Shown in pieces: positions 33,645 through 41,020 of a stretch of DNA of 64,000 nucleotides. Source of the stretch: Mycobacterium sp. MBM (GTDB lineage: Bacteria; Actinomycetota; Actinomycetes; Mycobacteriales; Mycobacteriaceae); NCBI GenBank assembly GCA_021648845.1, contig JAKJHY010000023.1, positions 1 to 64,000 on the forward strand. The letters run 5' to 3'. The notes beneath the pieces are model-generated. The model was not told the origin of the DNA and did not search any database. It saw only the letters and a program-made list of their open reading frames with translations. The first letter of the stretch is position 1, and each line of letters opens with the position of its first letter. A program made the position numbers and the translations under genes.

Positions 33645-34034
33645 ATGCTCATCGCCGCGGTGCTCTGCCTGTGCGTGGCAGCGGCGACCATCGCTGTCGC
33701 CGCCTGGTCACTGAACCGGCCTTATGCGGCCGACCCGGTGCGTCAGGTGCTGCGCGCCGTCGCACCCACCCAGTTCGCCGCCGCGGCAATGCTGGCGGCC
33801 GGCGGTGTGGTCGCGCTGACGGCGCCGGCCCAGATGGGGTTACTGGTGCTGGTGGTCTGCATCGTCGGGGCGGTCGGCACCGTCGCCGCCGGGTGTTGGC
33901 AGAGCGCGAAGCTGGTCGCCGCCAAGGAGGCCGAGCAAGAGGCGCAGCGCGACGCGGGCGGCGGCTGCGCCGGGTCCTGTGCGTCGTGCACGCTGTCGTC
34001 CGCCGATGCGGCGGGCCGCTCTAGTTGCGGCTGA
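33645..34034 (+). CDS. Small membrane protein (Rv0039c homologue)
   Basis: This 129-residue protein has an N-terminal hydrophobic segment (about 2-22), two more (about 45-62 and 66-84), and a hydrophilic C-terminal tail with a Cys-rich end GGGCAGSCASCTLSS. Function is unknown. It sits directly after mtc28, as in M. tuberculosis. The last 14 bases overlap the convergent YqgE gene. The ATG is preceded by a leaderless-type -10 box. Confidence 0.8.
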   Translation: MLIAAVLCLCVAAATIAVAAWSLNRPYAADPVRQVLRAVAPTQFAAAAMLAAGGVVALTAPAQMGLLVLVVCIVGAVGTVAAGCWQSAKLVAAKEAEQEAQRDAGGGCAGSCASCTLSSADAAGRSSCG

Positions 34035-34626
34035 GGTCGATCGGGTGGGTGGCCAGCATCGACAGCGGTAACGGTTGCCGGCGCAGCACCCGCGCCCACA
34101 GATCGACCCGCGGCTCCACCAACACATCCGAGGGCAACGCCGACAGCACGATCCAGTCGTCGCGTTCGATCTCGCCCTCCAGCTGGCCGGTCGTCCAGCC
34201 GGAGTATCCGGCGAAGATGCGTACCCCTTCGAGCGCCGGGGCGATCTCGTCGGGATCGGAATCCAGATCGACCATCACGACGCGGCCCTGCACATGCCGC
34301 ACCCCGGGTAGGCCGGTGATGTCCACCCCGGTCCGCACCGTCGCCAGGCACAGCGCCGAATCACGTTTCACCGGGCCACCGATGAACATGCTCTTCGGTT
34401 TGATCGCCAGCTTGGCCCACTGCGGCAACACGTTGTACACGGCGGTCTCGCTGGGCCGGTTCAGCACGACCCCCAGGGTGCCGCCCTCGTTGTGCTCGAC
34501 GATGTAGATGACGCTGCGCCGGAACGTCGGTTCGAGCAGATCGATATCGGCGAGCAACAGGGTTCCGGCGCGCACACGCGGTGCCGTCGGCGTGACGTGA
34601 TCCTCCGGTTCCTCGGGCTGTCCCAC
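34021..34626 (-). CDS. YqgE/AlgH-family protein (Rv0038 homologue)
   Basis: This 201-residue protein has the UPF0301 signature: GTLLLADIDLLEPTFRRSVIYIVEHNEGGTLGVVLNRPS near the N-terminus and GYSGWTTGQLEGEIERDDW (about 150-168). The family is widespread in bacteria; its biochemical role is not settled. The predicted start is the ATG at 34624-34626. It is convergent with the small membrane protein gene and divergent from an MFS transporter gene. Confidence 0.9.
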   Translation of the reverse strand: MGQPEEPEDHVTPTAPRVRAGTLLLADIDLLEPTFRRSVIYIVEHNEGGTLGVVLNRPSETAVYNVLPQWAKLAIKPKSMFIGGPVKRDSALCLATVRTGVDITGLPGVRHVQGRVVMVDLDSDPDEIAPALEGVRIFAGYSGWTTGQLEGEIERDDWIVLSALPSDVLVEPRVDLWARVLRRQPLPLSMLATHPIDLSRN

Positions 34627-34744
34627 TGGTCCATCATGTCACCAGCAGACCCTTGCAGCGGCGAACAACAAGCGGGCGGGCGAGATATTTGTACTGTTGA
34701 TTCGGGTGCCGATCGAAGTCCCGGCCCGGACAGGATCTGATCTC

Positions 34745-36031
34745 ATGACTGACACCCGCAATCCGCCGGGAACCTGGCAGGCCGTGCGCGGTCTGCCGGA
34801 GTTCCGGCGGCTGCTGGAGTTGCGTGCGGTGAGCCAATTCGGTGACGGGTTGTTCCAGGCCGGGCTGGCCGGGGCGATCCTGTTCAACCCCGACCGCGCG
34901 GCCGACCCGTGGGCGATCGCCGGGGCCTTCGCCGTGCTGTTCCTGCCGTATTCGGCGTTGGGACCGTTCGCCGGGGCGTTGCTCGACCGCTGGGACCGTC
35001 GCCTCGTCCTGGTCGGCGCCAACATCGGGCGGCTGTTGCTGGTGCTCGCCGTCGGTGCGGCGCTGGCGGTCAGCTCCGGTGATCTGGTGCTGCTCTGCGG
35101 CGCGCTCATCGTCAACGGGTTCACCCGCTTCGTGTCGTCGGGCCTGTCTGCCGCGCTACCGCATGTGGTGCCCCGCGACAAGGTGATCACGATGAATTCG
35201 GTGGCCACCGCGACCGGTGCGTTGGCGACCTTCGTGGGCGCGAACTTCATGCTGCTGCCCCGCTGGCTGCTCGGCTCCGACGACACCGGCGCCTCGGCGG
35301 TGATCTTCCTGGCCGCCGTGCCGGTGGCGATCGCCCTGGTGCTGTCGGTGCGGTTCGGCCCACACGTCTTGGGCCCAGATGACAGCGTGCGCGCGGTGCA
35401 CGGATCGGCGGCCTACGCGGTATCCACCGGCTGGGTGCACGGTATCCGCACGGTGGCCGCGGTGCCGACGGTCGCGGCCACGCTCAGCGGGCTGGCCGCG
35501 CACCGGATGGTGTTCGGGATCAACACCCTGCTGGTGCTGGTGATCGTCCGCCACCACGGTGACCACGAGGTGGCCGGCCTCGGGCTGGGCACCGCGGTGC
35601 TGTTCGTCGCGGCGGCGGGCACCGGCTCGTTCCTGTCCACCGTGATCACGCCGTGGGCCGTCGGCCGCTGGGACCGCTACCGCACCGTGAACGGCGCGCT
35701 GGCGCTGGCCGCGGTGGTGCAGCTCTTCGCCGCCGCGCTGGCACTACCGGTCATGATCGTCTGCGGTTTCGTGCTGGGGGCGGCCGGGCAGGTGGTCAAG
35801 CTGTGCGCCGACAGTGCCATGCAGATCGACGTGGACGACGCGCTGCGCGGGCACGTCTTCACCGTGCAGGACGCGCTGTTCTGGTTCACCTTTGTCGCGG
35901 CCATCGCCGCAGCGGCCGCGGTGATACCGATCGACGGGCGGTCGGTGCCGCTGGTGCTGGCCGGCTCGGTGCTCTACCTGCTGGGCCTGGCCGCGCACGC
36001 TGCCCTGGGGCGACGCGCGGGCGCGGATTAG
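34745..36031 (+). CDS. MFS transporter (Rv0037c homologue)
   Basis: The 428-residue protein has about twelve hydrophobic segments and a cytoplasmic motif LLDRWDRRLVLVGANIGR between helices 2 and 3, typical of drug/metabolite MFS exporters. The substrate is unknown. AGGA lies about ten bases before the ATG at 34745, and TACTGT at 34692-34697 is a likely -10 box. A GTG at 34706 in the same frame lies eight bases after that box and could give a 13-residue longer leaderless product. The next gene follows 9 bases after the stop. Confidence 0.87.
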   Translation: MTDTRNPPGTWQAVRGLPEFRRLLELRAVSQFGDGLFQAGLAGAILFNPDRAADPWAIAGAFAVLFLPYSALGPFAGALLDRWDRRLVLVGANIGRLLLVLAVGAALAVSSGDLVLLCGALIVNGFTRFVSSGLSAALPHVVPRDKVITMNSVATATGALATFVGANFMLLPRWLLGSDDTGASAVIFLAAVPVAIALVLSVRFGPHVLGPDDSVRAVHGSAAYAVSTGWVHGIRTVAAVPTVAATLSGLAAHRMVFGINTLLVLVIVRHHGDHEVAGLGLGTAVLFVAAAGTGSFLSTVITPWAVGRWDRYRTVNGALALAAVVQLFAAALALPVMIVCGFVLGAAGQVVKLCADSAMQIDVDDALRGHVFTVQDALFWFTFVAAIAAAAAVIPIDGRSVPLVLAGSVLYLLGLAAHAALGRRAGAD

Positions 36032-36040
36032 AGTTCAGCC

Positions 36041-36817
36041 ATGGCTGGTGCCGAGCCGATGGTGGCCGATCTGCGTGCCGAAAGCGATGCCCTCGACGAC
36101 CTGGTCGCCGACCTGCCCGACGAGGGCTGGCAAACCCCGACGCCGGCACCGGGCTGGACGGTCGCCCACCAGATCGCACACCTGTGGTGGACCGACCGGG
36201 TCTCGCTGCAATCGGTCACCGATGAGGAGGCGTTCAACGCGGTGCTCGGTGAGGCCGCCAAAGATCCGCTCGGGTTCGTCGACGCCGGCGCCGAGGAACT
36301 GGCGCGCACCGCGCCGGCGACGCTGCTGGCCTCCTGGCGCCGTGACCGGGCCGCACTGCACGACGCCCTGCTCGGCGTCCCCGAGGGTCGCAAGCTGCCG
36401 TGGTTCGGTCCGCCGATGAGCGCCCCCTCGATGGCCACCGCCCGCCTGATGGAGACCTGGGCACACGGCCTGGACGTCGCCGACGCGCTCGGGATCCGCC
36501 GGCCGGCCACTGCCCGGCTCCGGTCGGTGGCCCATATCGGGGTGCGCACAAGGGATTTCGCGTTCACCGCGCACGGGCTCACCCCGCCGGCGGAGCCGTT
36601 TCACGTGGAACTGACCGGGCCCGACGGTGCGGTGTGGTCGTGGGGGCCGCAGGACGCGGCCCAGACGGTGACGGGGTCTGCCGAGGATTTCTGCATGCTG
36701 GTGACCCAGCGCCGCGCGCCGCGCGAGCTGGACGTGGTCGCGAAGGGTCCGGACGCGCAGAAGTGGCTGACCATCGCGCAGGCCTTCGCCGGGCCACCGG
36801 GACCCGGCCGCGGGTAG
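36041..36817 (+). CDS. DinB/mycothiol-isomerase-like protein (TIGR03084, Rv0036c homologue)
   Basis: The 258-residue protein has an N-terminal DinB-like four-helix bundle (ADLPDEGWQTPTPAPGWTVAHQIAHLWWTDR with the first His ligand; METWAHGLDVADALG with the later His), which places three His for a metal as in mycothiol-dependent maleylpyruvate isomerase, and a C-terminal SCP2-like domain (about 180-255). A thiol-dependent transferase or isomerase role is plausible but the substrate is unknown. It follows the MFS gene by nine bases and is likely in its operon. Confidence 0.87.
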   Translation: MAGAEPMVADLRAESDALDDLVADLPDEGWQTPTPAPGWTVAHQIAHLWWTDRVSLQSVTDEEAFNAVLGEAAKDPLGFVDAGAEELARTAPATLLASWRRDRAALHDALLGVPEGRKLPWFGPPMSAPSMATARLMETWAHGLDVADALGIRRPATARLRSVAHIGVRTRDFAFTAHGLTPPAEPFHVELTGPDGAVWSWGPQDAAQTVTGSAEDFCMLVTQRRAPRELDVVAKGPDAQKWLTIAQAFAGPPGPGRG

Positions 36818-36947
36818 CATCGTCGGCGGGCGCGCAGGACCGCCCGACGTCCGCTCGAAGAGGCTCAGCCTCCCTGCTGCAGTTGCCATTCGATGACCTC
36901 TTCTCGGCCCGGCATCGCGGACGACGGGCTCTCGAGAGGAGGCCGTC

Positions 36948-38153
36948 ATGGCCAGTTCGCTACCCGACAATCCCTCGCTGACCCGGCTGCGTGATACCGC
37001 CCGCCGCCTGCAGCGCGATATCGTCGCCGCCGACCGGGCCGCGCTGGCCCTGGTCCGCGAGCACCATCCGCAGCCCGACACCGCCTTGCGCGGCGACCAC
37101 TTTGCGCTGCACGATGCCCACCTCACCGTGGCACGCCGGTACGGGTTCAGCGGGTGGCCGGCACTGGTGCACTACGTCGAGGCCGCCGCGGAACTGAGCG
37201 TCGACCCCGCCCGGTTCGACGAGACCGCCGCCGACCCCGCCGACCGGTTCTGTGCGCTGGCCACGCTGCGCTATGACGAGTCCGACGCCCCGCCCCGCCG
37301 ACAGGCCGCCGCTGACCTCCTGCGCGCCGACCCTGGTCTGACTGGACATCACGTGTGGGCCGCCGCTGCGGCGGCGGATCCTGACGCGTTGTCCACCGTG
37401 CTGGGCGACGACCCGAAGCAGGCGTCGGCGCCCGGTGGCCCGTACGGCTGGACCCCGCTGATGTACCTGGCCTACGGACGTGCGCCCCAACACGACAGCC
37501 TGGAGGCGGCGCGTTTACTGCTCGACGCGGGCGCCGACCCGAACGCCGGCTACCTGTGGCGCGGGATGTCGACCCCGTTCACGGTGCTGACCGGCGTGTT
37601 CGGGGAGGGCGAACAGGGGCCTCGCCGCCAGCCCCGCCATCCGCGCGCCACCGAGCTGGCCGAATTGCTGCTGCGCCGCGGTGCCCACCCGGTCGATCAG
37701 CAGACCCTTTACAACCGGATGTTCCGGCCCGACGATTCGCATCTGGAGCTGCTGTTCGCGCACGGGCTGGCCGACGCCGGCCCCAGCCCGTGGGAGCGCC
37801 GTCTCGGCGAGGCGATGGAAACCCGTGCGCAGATGTGGCAGCGACAGGTGGCCTGGGCCGCCGAGCACGGCTTCACCGATCGGCTGGCCCTGCTCGCCCG
37901 CCACGGTATCGACATCTCGGGTGTCGATCCGGTGATACCCCGCCTCCCAGACGACCCCAACACCCGCGATGCCGACGGGGCCACGGCCCTGCACCACGCG
38001 GCCTGGGCGGGCGACCTCGAGCTGATCGGGCGGCTGCTGGACGCCGGGGCCGACCCGACCCTGCGCGACACCCGCTTCGGCGCCACCCCGCGCGGCTGGG
38101 CCGAGCACGCCTACCAGGAGGAAGCCGCGGCGCTGTTCAGCCCAGATCGGTGA
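36948..38153 (+). CDS. Ankyrin-repeat protein
   Basis: The 401-residue protein contains ankyrin-type repeats: GWTPLMYLAYGRA followed by EAARLLLDAGADPNAG (about 165-200), ELAELLLRRGAHP (about 230-243), and DADGATALHHAAWAGDLELIGRLLDAGADPTLRD (about 342-375). The N-terminal third (SLTRLRDTARRLQRDI and a GWPALVHYVEAA motif) resembles the helical leader of bacterial ankyrin proteins of this type. No signal peptide or enzymatic motif is seen, so it is probably a cytoplasmic protein-binding scaffold of unknown partner. AGAGGAGG precedes the ATG. Its 3' end overlaps the convergent DUF6802 gene by 17 bases. I do not know a counterpart at this place in M. tuberculosis. Confidence 0.82.
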   Translation: MASSLPDNPSLTRLRDTARRLQRDIVAADRAALALVREHHPQPDTALRGDHFALHDAHLTVARRYGFSGWPALVHYVEAAAELSVDPARFDETAADPADRFCALATLRYDESDAPPRRQAAADLLRADPGLTGHHVWAAAAAADPDALSTVLGDDPKQASAPGGPYGWTPLMYLAYGRAPQHDSLEAARLLLDAGADPNAGYLWRGMSTPFTVLTGVFGEGEQGPRRQPRHPRATELAELLLRRGAHPVDQQTLYNRMFRPDDSHLELLFAHGLADAGPSPWERRLGEAMETRAQMWQRQVAWAAEHGFTDRLALLARHGIDISGVDPVIPRLPDDPNTRDADGATALHHAAWAGDLELIGRLLDAGADPTLRDTRFGATPRGWAEHAYQEEAAALFSPDR

Positions 38154-38664
38154 TCGCGTCCGCGGTGCCATCGCCATCGGCGTCGGTGAACCGCAGGTCC
38201 CAGCGGCCGTCGCCGTCGCGGTCGACGTAGGCGGTGGCCCTGCCCTCGTGCCGGCCGAGCACCCGATCGGCCAGCCCGTCGCCGTCGACGTCCAGCAGCC
38301 GGTCGTCGGCCACGCCGTCGGCGTCGAAGTCGACCATCGGCCCGGCCCCACCTGCCGGGCCGACCTCCACCCCGTCGAGGCCGAACCAGCGCAGCTGGCC
38401 GGCCCGATCGAGCGCCACCGCCCAGGTGCCGGTGCCGTCATCGGTGTAATAGGCAGGCGCCGGGCCGTCCCGATCGTGCACCGCGTGATCGGCCATCCCG
38501 TCGAACGGCGGGCCGTCCAGATCGGCCAGGGCGTCATCGGCCCGGCCGTCACCGTCGAGGTCCAGTGCGAACCCGTCGAGCACCCCGTCGCCGTCCAAAT
38601 CGACCGTCGGATCGGCCGACCAGATGTGCGCACCGCCGGACCCGTCACCCAGGCAGTAGTCCAT
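38137..38664 (-). CDS. DUF6802 protein with Ca-binding-type Asp repeats (Rv3906c homologue)
   Basis: The 175-residue protein is strongly acidic and made of repeated DxDxDGxxD loops: DLDGDGVLD, DLDGDGRAD, DFDADGVAD, DVDGDGLAD, DRDGDGRWD and DADGDGTAD. These resemble calcium-binding loops of EF-hand/dockerin or thrombospondin type 3 repeats. No signal peptide is visible. The gene lies 15 bases after pcnA on the same strand, as in M. tuberculosis, so the two are probably co-transcribed. The function is unknown; calcium binding is inferred from the repeats. Confidence 0.8.
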   Translation of the reverse strand: MDYCLGDGSGGAHIWSADPTVDLDGDGVLDGFALDLDGDGRADDALADLDGPPFDGMADHAVHDRDGPAPAYYTDDGTGTWAVALDRAGQLRWFGLDGVEVGPAGGAGPMVDFDADGVADDRLLDVDGDGLADRVLGRHEGRATAYVDRDGDGRWDLRFTDADGDGTADAITDLG

Positions 38665-38679
38665 ACCTGTTCAGACGCA

Positions 38680-40131
38680 TCAGGACTGCTGCGCGTTCCA
38701 CCAGCTGTGAAGTTCGGCGATCGCCTCGTCGTGCTCCAGGGGCCCGCGGTCCAGGCGCAGCTCCTTGAGGTGGTTCCACGCCTTGCCGACCAGCGGCCCC
38801 GGCGGGATACCGAGGATCTCCATGATGGCGTTGCCGTCCAAGTCGGGCCGCACGCGTTGCAGGTCCTCCTTGGCGGCCAGCTCGGCAATGCGCGCCTCGA
38901 GCTCGTCGTAGTTCGCCTGCAGCCGCGCCGCCCGGCGCTTGTTGCGGGTGGTGCAGTCGGCACGGACCAGCTTGTGCAGCCGGTCCAGCAGCGGGCCGGC
39001 ATCGGTGACATAGCGGCGCACAGCGGAGTCGGTCCACCTGCCGTCCCCATAGCCGTGGAAGCGCAGATGCAGGTACACCAGCTGCGACACATCGTCGACC
39101 ATCTGCTTGGAGTACTTCAGCGCCCGCATCCGCTTGCGGACCATCTTGGCGCCGACCACCTCATGGTGGTGAAAACTCACTCCACCGTCCGGTTCGTGGC
39201 GCCGGGTGCCGGGCTTGCCGATATCGTGCAGCAGCGCCGCCCAGCGCAACACCAGATCCGGGCCCGACGTCTCCAGGTCCATCGCCTGCTTGAGCACGGT
39301 CAGCGAATGCCAGTACACGTCCTTGTGCTGATGGTGTTCGTCGATGGCCATCCGCATCTCACCGACCTCCGGCAGCACCACCGCACCCAAACCGGTCTGC
39401 ACCATCAGGTCCACCCCGGCCACCGGGTCGGCGCCCAACAGCATCTTGTCCAGTTCGGCGGCCACCCGTTCCGGGGTGATCCGGGCCAGCTGCGGGGCCA
39501 TCTCCAGCAGCGCCTCCAGCACCCGCGGCGCCACCGTGAACCCGAGCTGTGACACGAATCTCGCCGCGCGCAGCATCCGCAGCGGATCGTCACCGAAGGA
39601 CACCTGCGGGGCCGCCGGAGTGTCCAGCACGCGCTCGCGCAACGCCGCCAAGCCGCCGAGCGGATCGAGGAAATCGGCCGGTCCCGCCTCGGTGATGCGC
39701 ACCGCCATCGCGTTCACGGTGAAATCGCGGCGCACCAGATCGTCCTGCAGCCGGTCACCGAAGCGAACCTGCGGATTGCGCGACACCTGGTCGTAGCTGT
39801 CGGCCCGGAACGTCGTGATCTCGAACCGGTGCCCGGCCTTGCCCACACCGACGGTGCCGAACTCGATACCGGTGTCCCACAGCGCATCCGCCCAGCCGCG
39901 CAGCAGCTTCTGCATCTGTTCGGGGCGCGCATCGGTGGTGAAGTCGAGGTCGGAATACAGCCGACCCAGCAGCGCATCTCGCACGCTGCCGCCGACCAGG
40001 TAGAGCTCGTGACCGGCCGCGGCGAACACCGCGCCGATATCGCGCAGGACGTCACCGTAGCTGTTCAGCGCGACCCAGGCCCCCGCCAGCAGTTCGGCAT
40101 CGGCGGCATCATGGGTCGGGTCGGTCGGCAC
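38680..40131 (-). CDS. pcnA: tRNA nucleotidyltransferase (CCA-adding enzyme)
   Basis: The 483-residue enzyme has the class II polymerase-beta head (YLVGGSVRDALLGRLYSDLDFTTDA, with the catalytic Asp pair in DLD), the nucleotide-binding DPLRMLRAARF motif and a C-terminal HD domain (LLHDIGKPGTRRHEPDGGVSFHHHE). It adds or repairs CCA at tRNA 3' ends. The start GTG (40129-40131) gives MPTDPTHDAADAELL, close in length to the M. tuberculosis protein; TAGGCT eight bases upstream suggests a leaderless transcript. It is divergent from mutT4. Confidence 0.95.
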   Translation of the reverse strand: MPTDPTHDAADAELLAGAWVALNSYGDVLRDIGAVFAAAGHELYLVGGSVRDALLGRLYSDLDFTTDARPEQMQKLLRGWADALWDTGIEFGTVGVGKAGHRFEITTFRADSYDQVSRNPQVRFGDRLQDDLVRRDFTVNAMAVRITEAGPADFLDPLGGLAALRERVLDTPAAPQVSFGDDPLRMLRAARFVSQLGFTVAPRVLEALLEMAPQLARITPERVAAELDKMLLGADPVAGVDLMVQTGLGAVVLPEVGEMRMAIDEHHQHKDVYWHSLTVLKQAMDLETSGPDLVLRWAALLHDIGKPGTRRHEPDGGVSFHHHEVVGAKMVRKRMRALKYSKQMVDDVSQLVYLHLRFHGYGDGRWTDSAVRRYVTDAGPLLDRLHKLVRADCTTRNKRRAARLQANYDELEARIAELAAKEDLQRVRPDLDGNAIMEILGIPPGPLVGKAWNHLKELRLDRGPLEHDEAIAELHSWWNAQQS

Positions 40132-40139
40132 GTTCGGTG

Positions 40140-40145
40140 AGCCTA
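40140..40145 (-). promoter_or_regulatory. Leaderless-type -10 box of pcnA
   Basis: On the minus strand TAGGCT is followed by eight bases and the GTG start of pcnA, with no ribosome-binding site between. Confidence 0.4.
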
Positions 40146-40227
40146 ATCGGTCTCCCAACCCGGTAACGACCCGGCGACAGCAAGGCCACGACCGGCGCGT
40201 GTGGCGAGCAGGTAAACCCGCGGCAAC

Positions 40228-40233
40228 TACTAT
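40228..40233 (+). promoter_or_regulatory. Leaderless-type -10 box of mutT4
   Basis: TACTAT is followed by seven bases (CGCTTGG) and the GTG start at 40241. This spacing fixes the mutT4 start and implies a leaderless mRNA. Confidence 0.6.
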
Positions 40234-40240
40234 CGCTTGG

Positions 40241-41020
40241 GTGTCGGACGGTGATAGTGCCAAGCCGCGACGGCGTCGAGGGCGTCGCCGCGGCCGCCGC
40301 TCTGCCGGCCCGCCAGAGGCCAACGCCGAACGCGCCCCCTCAGCAGGTGAGTCGAGCCCTGCGCAGGTGCAGAACCCGCAGCAACAGGCCAAACCCGGAC
40401 AGCACCGCAAACCCCGGCCCGCCCGGCGGTCACCCGATCGGTTGCGCACCGTGCACGAGACATCGGCCGGTGGCTTGGTCATCGACGGCCTGGACGGGCC
40501 CAAGGACACTGCGGTCGCCGCACTGATCGGCCGGATCGACCGGCGCGGCCGGATGCTCTGGTCGCTGCCGAAGGGGCATATCGAGGTCGGTGAGACCGCC
40601 GAGCAGACCGCCGTCCGCGAGGTCGCCGAGGAGACCGGCGTCCAGGGCAGTGTGCTGGCCGCACTCGGCAGCATCGATTACTGGTTCGTGACCGAGGGTC
40701 GTCGCGTCCACAAGACCGTGCACCATTACCTGATGCGCTTCCTGGGCGGTGACCTCTCCGATGAGGACATGGAGGTCACCGAGGTGGCCTGGGTTCCGCT
40801 GCGGGACCTGCCGGCCCGACTGGCCTACGCCGACGAGCGGCGCCTGGCCGTGGTGGCCGGTGAGCTCATCGACAAGCTGCACACCGAGGGTGAAGACGCG
40901 TTGCCGCCGCTGCCGCACAGTGCGCCGCGGCGGCGCCCGCAGACCCATTCGCACGCCCGCAACCGTCGCCCCGAGGATTCACCGCCCCGGCGTGCGAACG
41001 GCTGCGGTCCGGGCCAGTGA
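40241..41020 (+). CDS. mutT4: Nudix hydrolase MutT4
   Basis: The 259-residue protein has a basic N-terminal tail (KPRRRRGRRRGRR) and a Nudix domain with the full box GHIEVGETAEQTAVREVAEETG (about residues 111-132). MutT-type enzymes clean oxidised or non-canonical nucleotides; the M. tuberculosis homologue Rv3908 is called MutT4, though its true substrate is less certain than for MutT1. The GTG at 40241 gives MSDGDSAKPRRRRG, as in M. tuberculosis. Its stop overlaps the next start (GTGA), so it is coupled to the DUF6049/MurJ genes. Confidence 0.93.
   Translation: MSDGDSAKPRRRRGRRRGRRSAGPPEANAERAPSAGESSPAQVQNPQQQAKPGQHRKPRPARRSPDRLRTVHETSAGGLVIDGLDGPKDTAVAALIGRIDRRGRMLWSLPKGHIEVGETAEQTAVREVAEETGVQGSVLAALGSIDYWFVTEGRRVHKTVHHYLMRFLGGDLSDEDMEVTEVAWVPLRDLPARLAYADERRLAVVAGELIDKLHTEGEDALPPLPHSAPRRRPQTHSHARNRRPEDSPPRRANGCGPGQ

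Noticed and set aside
36598..36611. A 14-mer GTTTCACGTGGAAC, one base from the parS core
   Set aside because: It breaks the palindrome, lies inside a coding region 17 kb from the two perfect sites, and could arise by chance; it might be a weak ParB site but is not reported as one.
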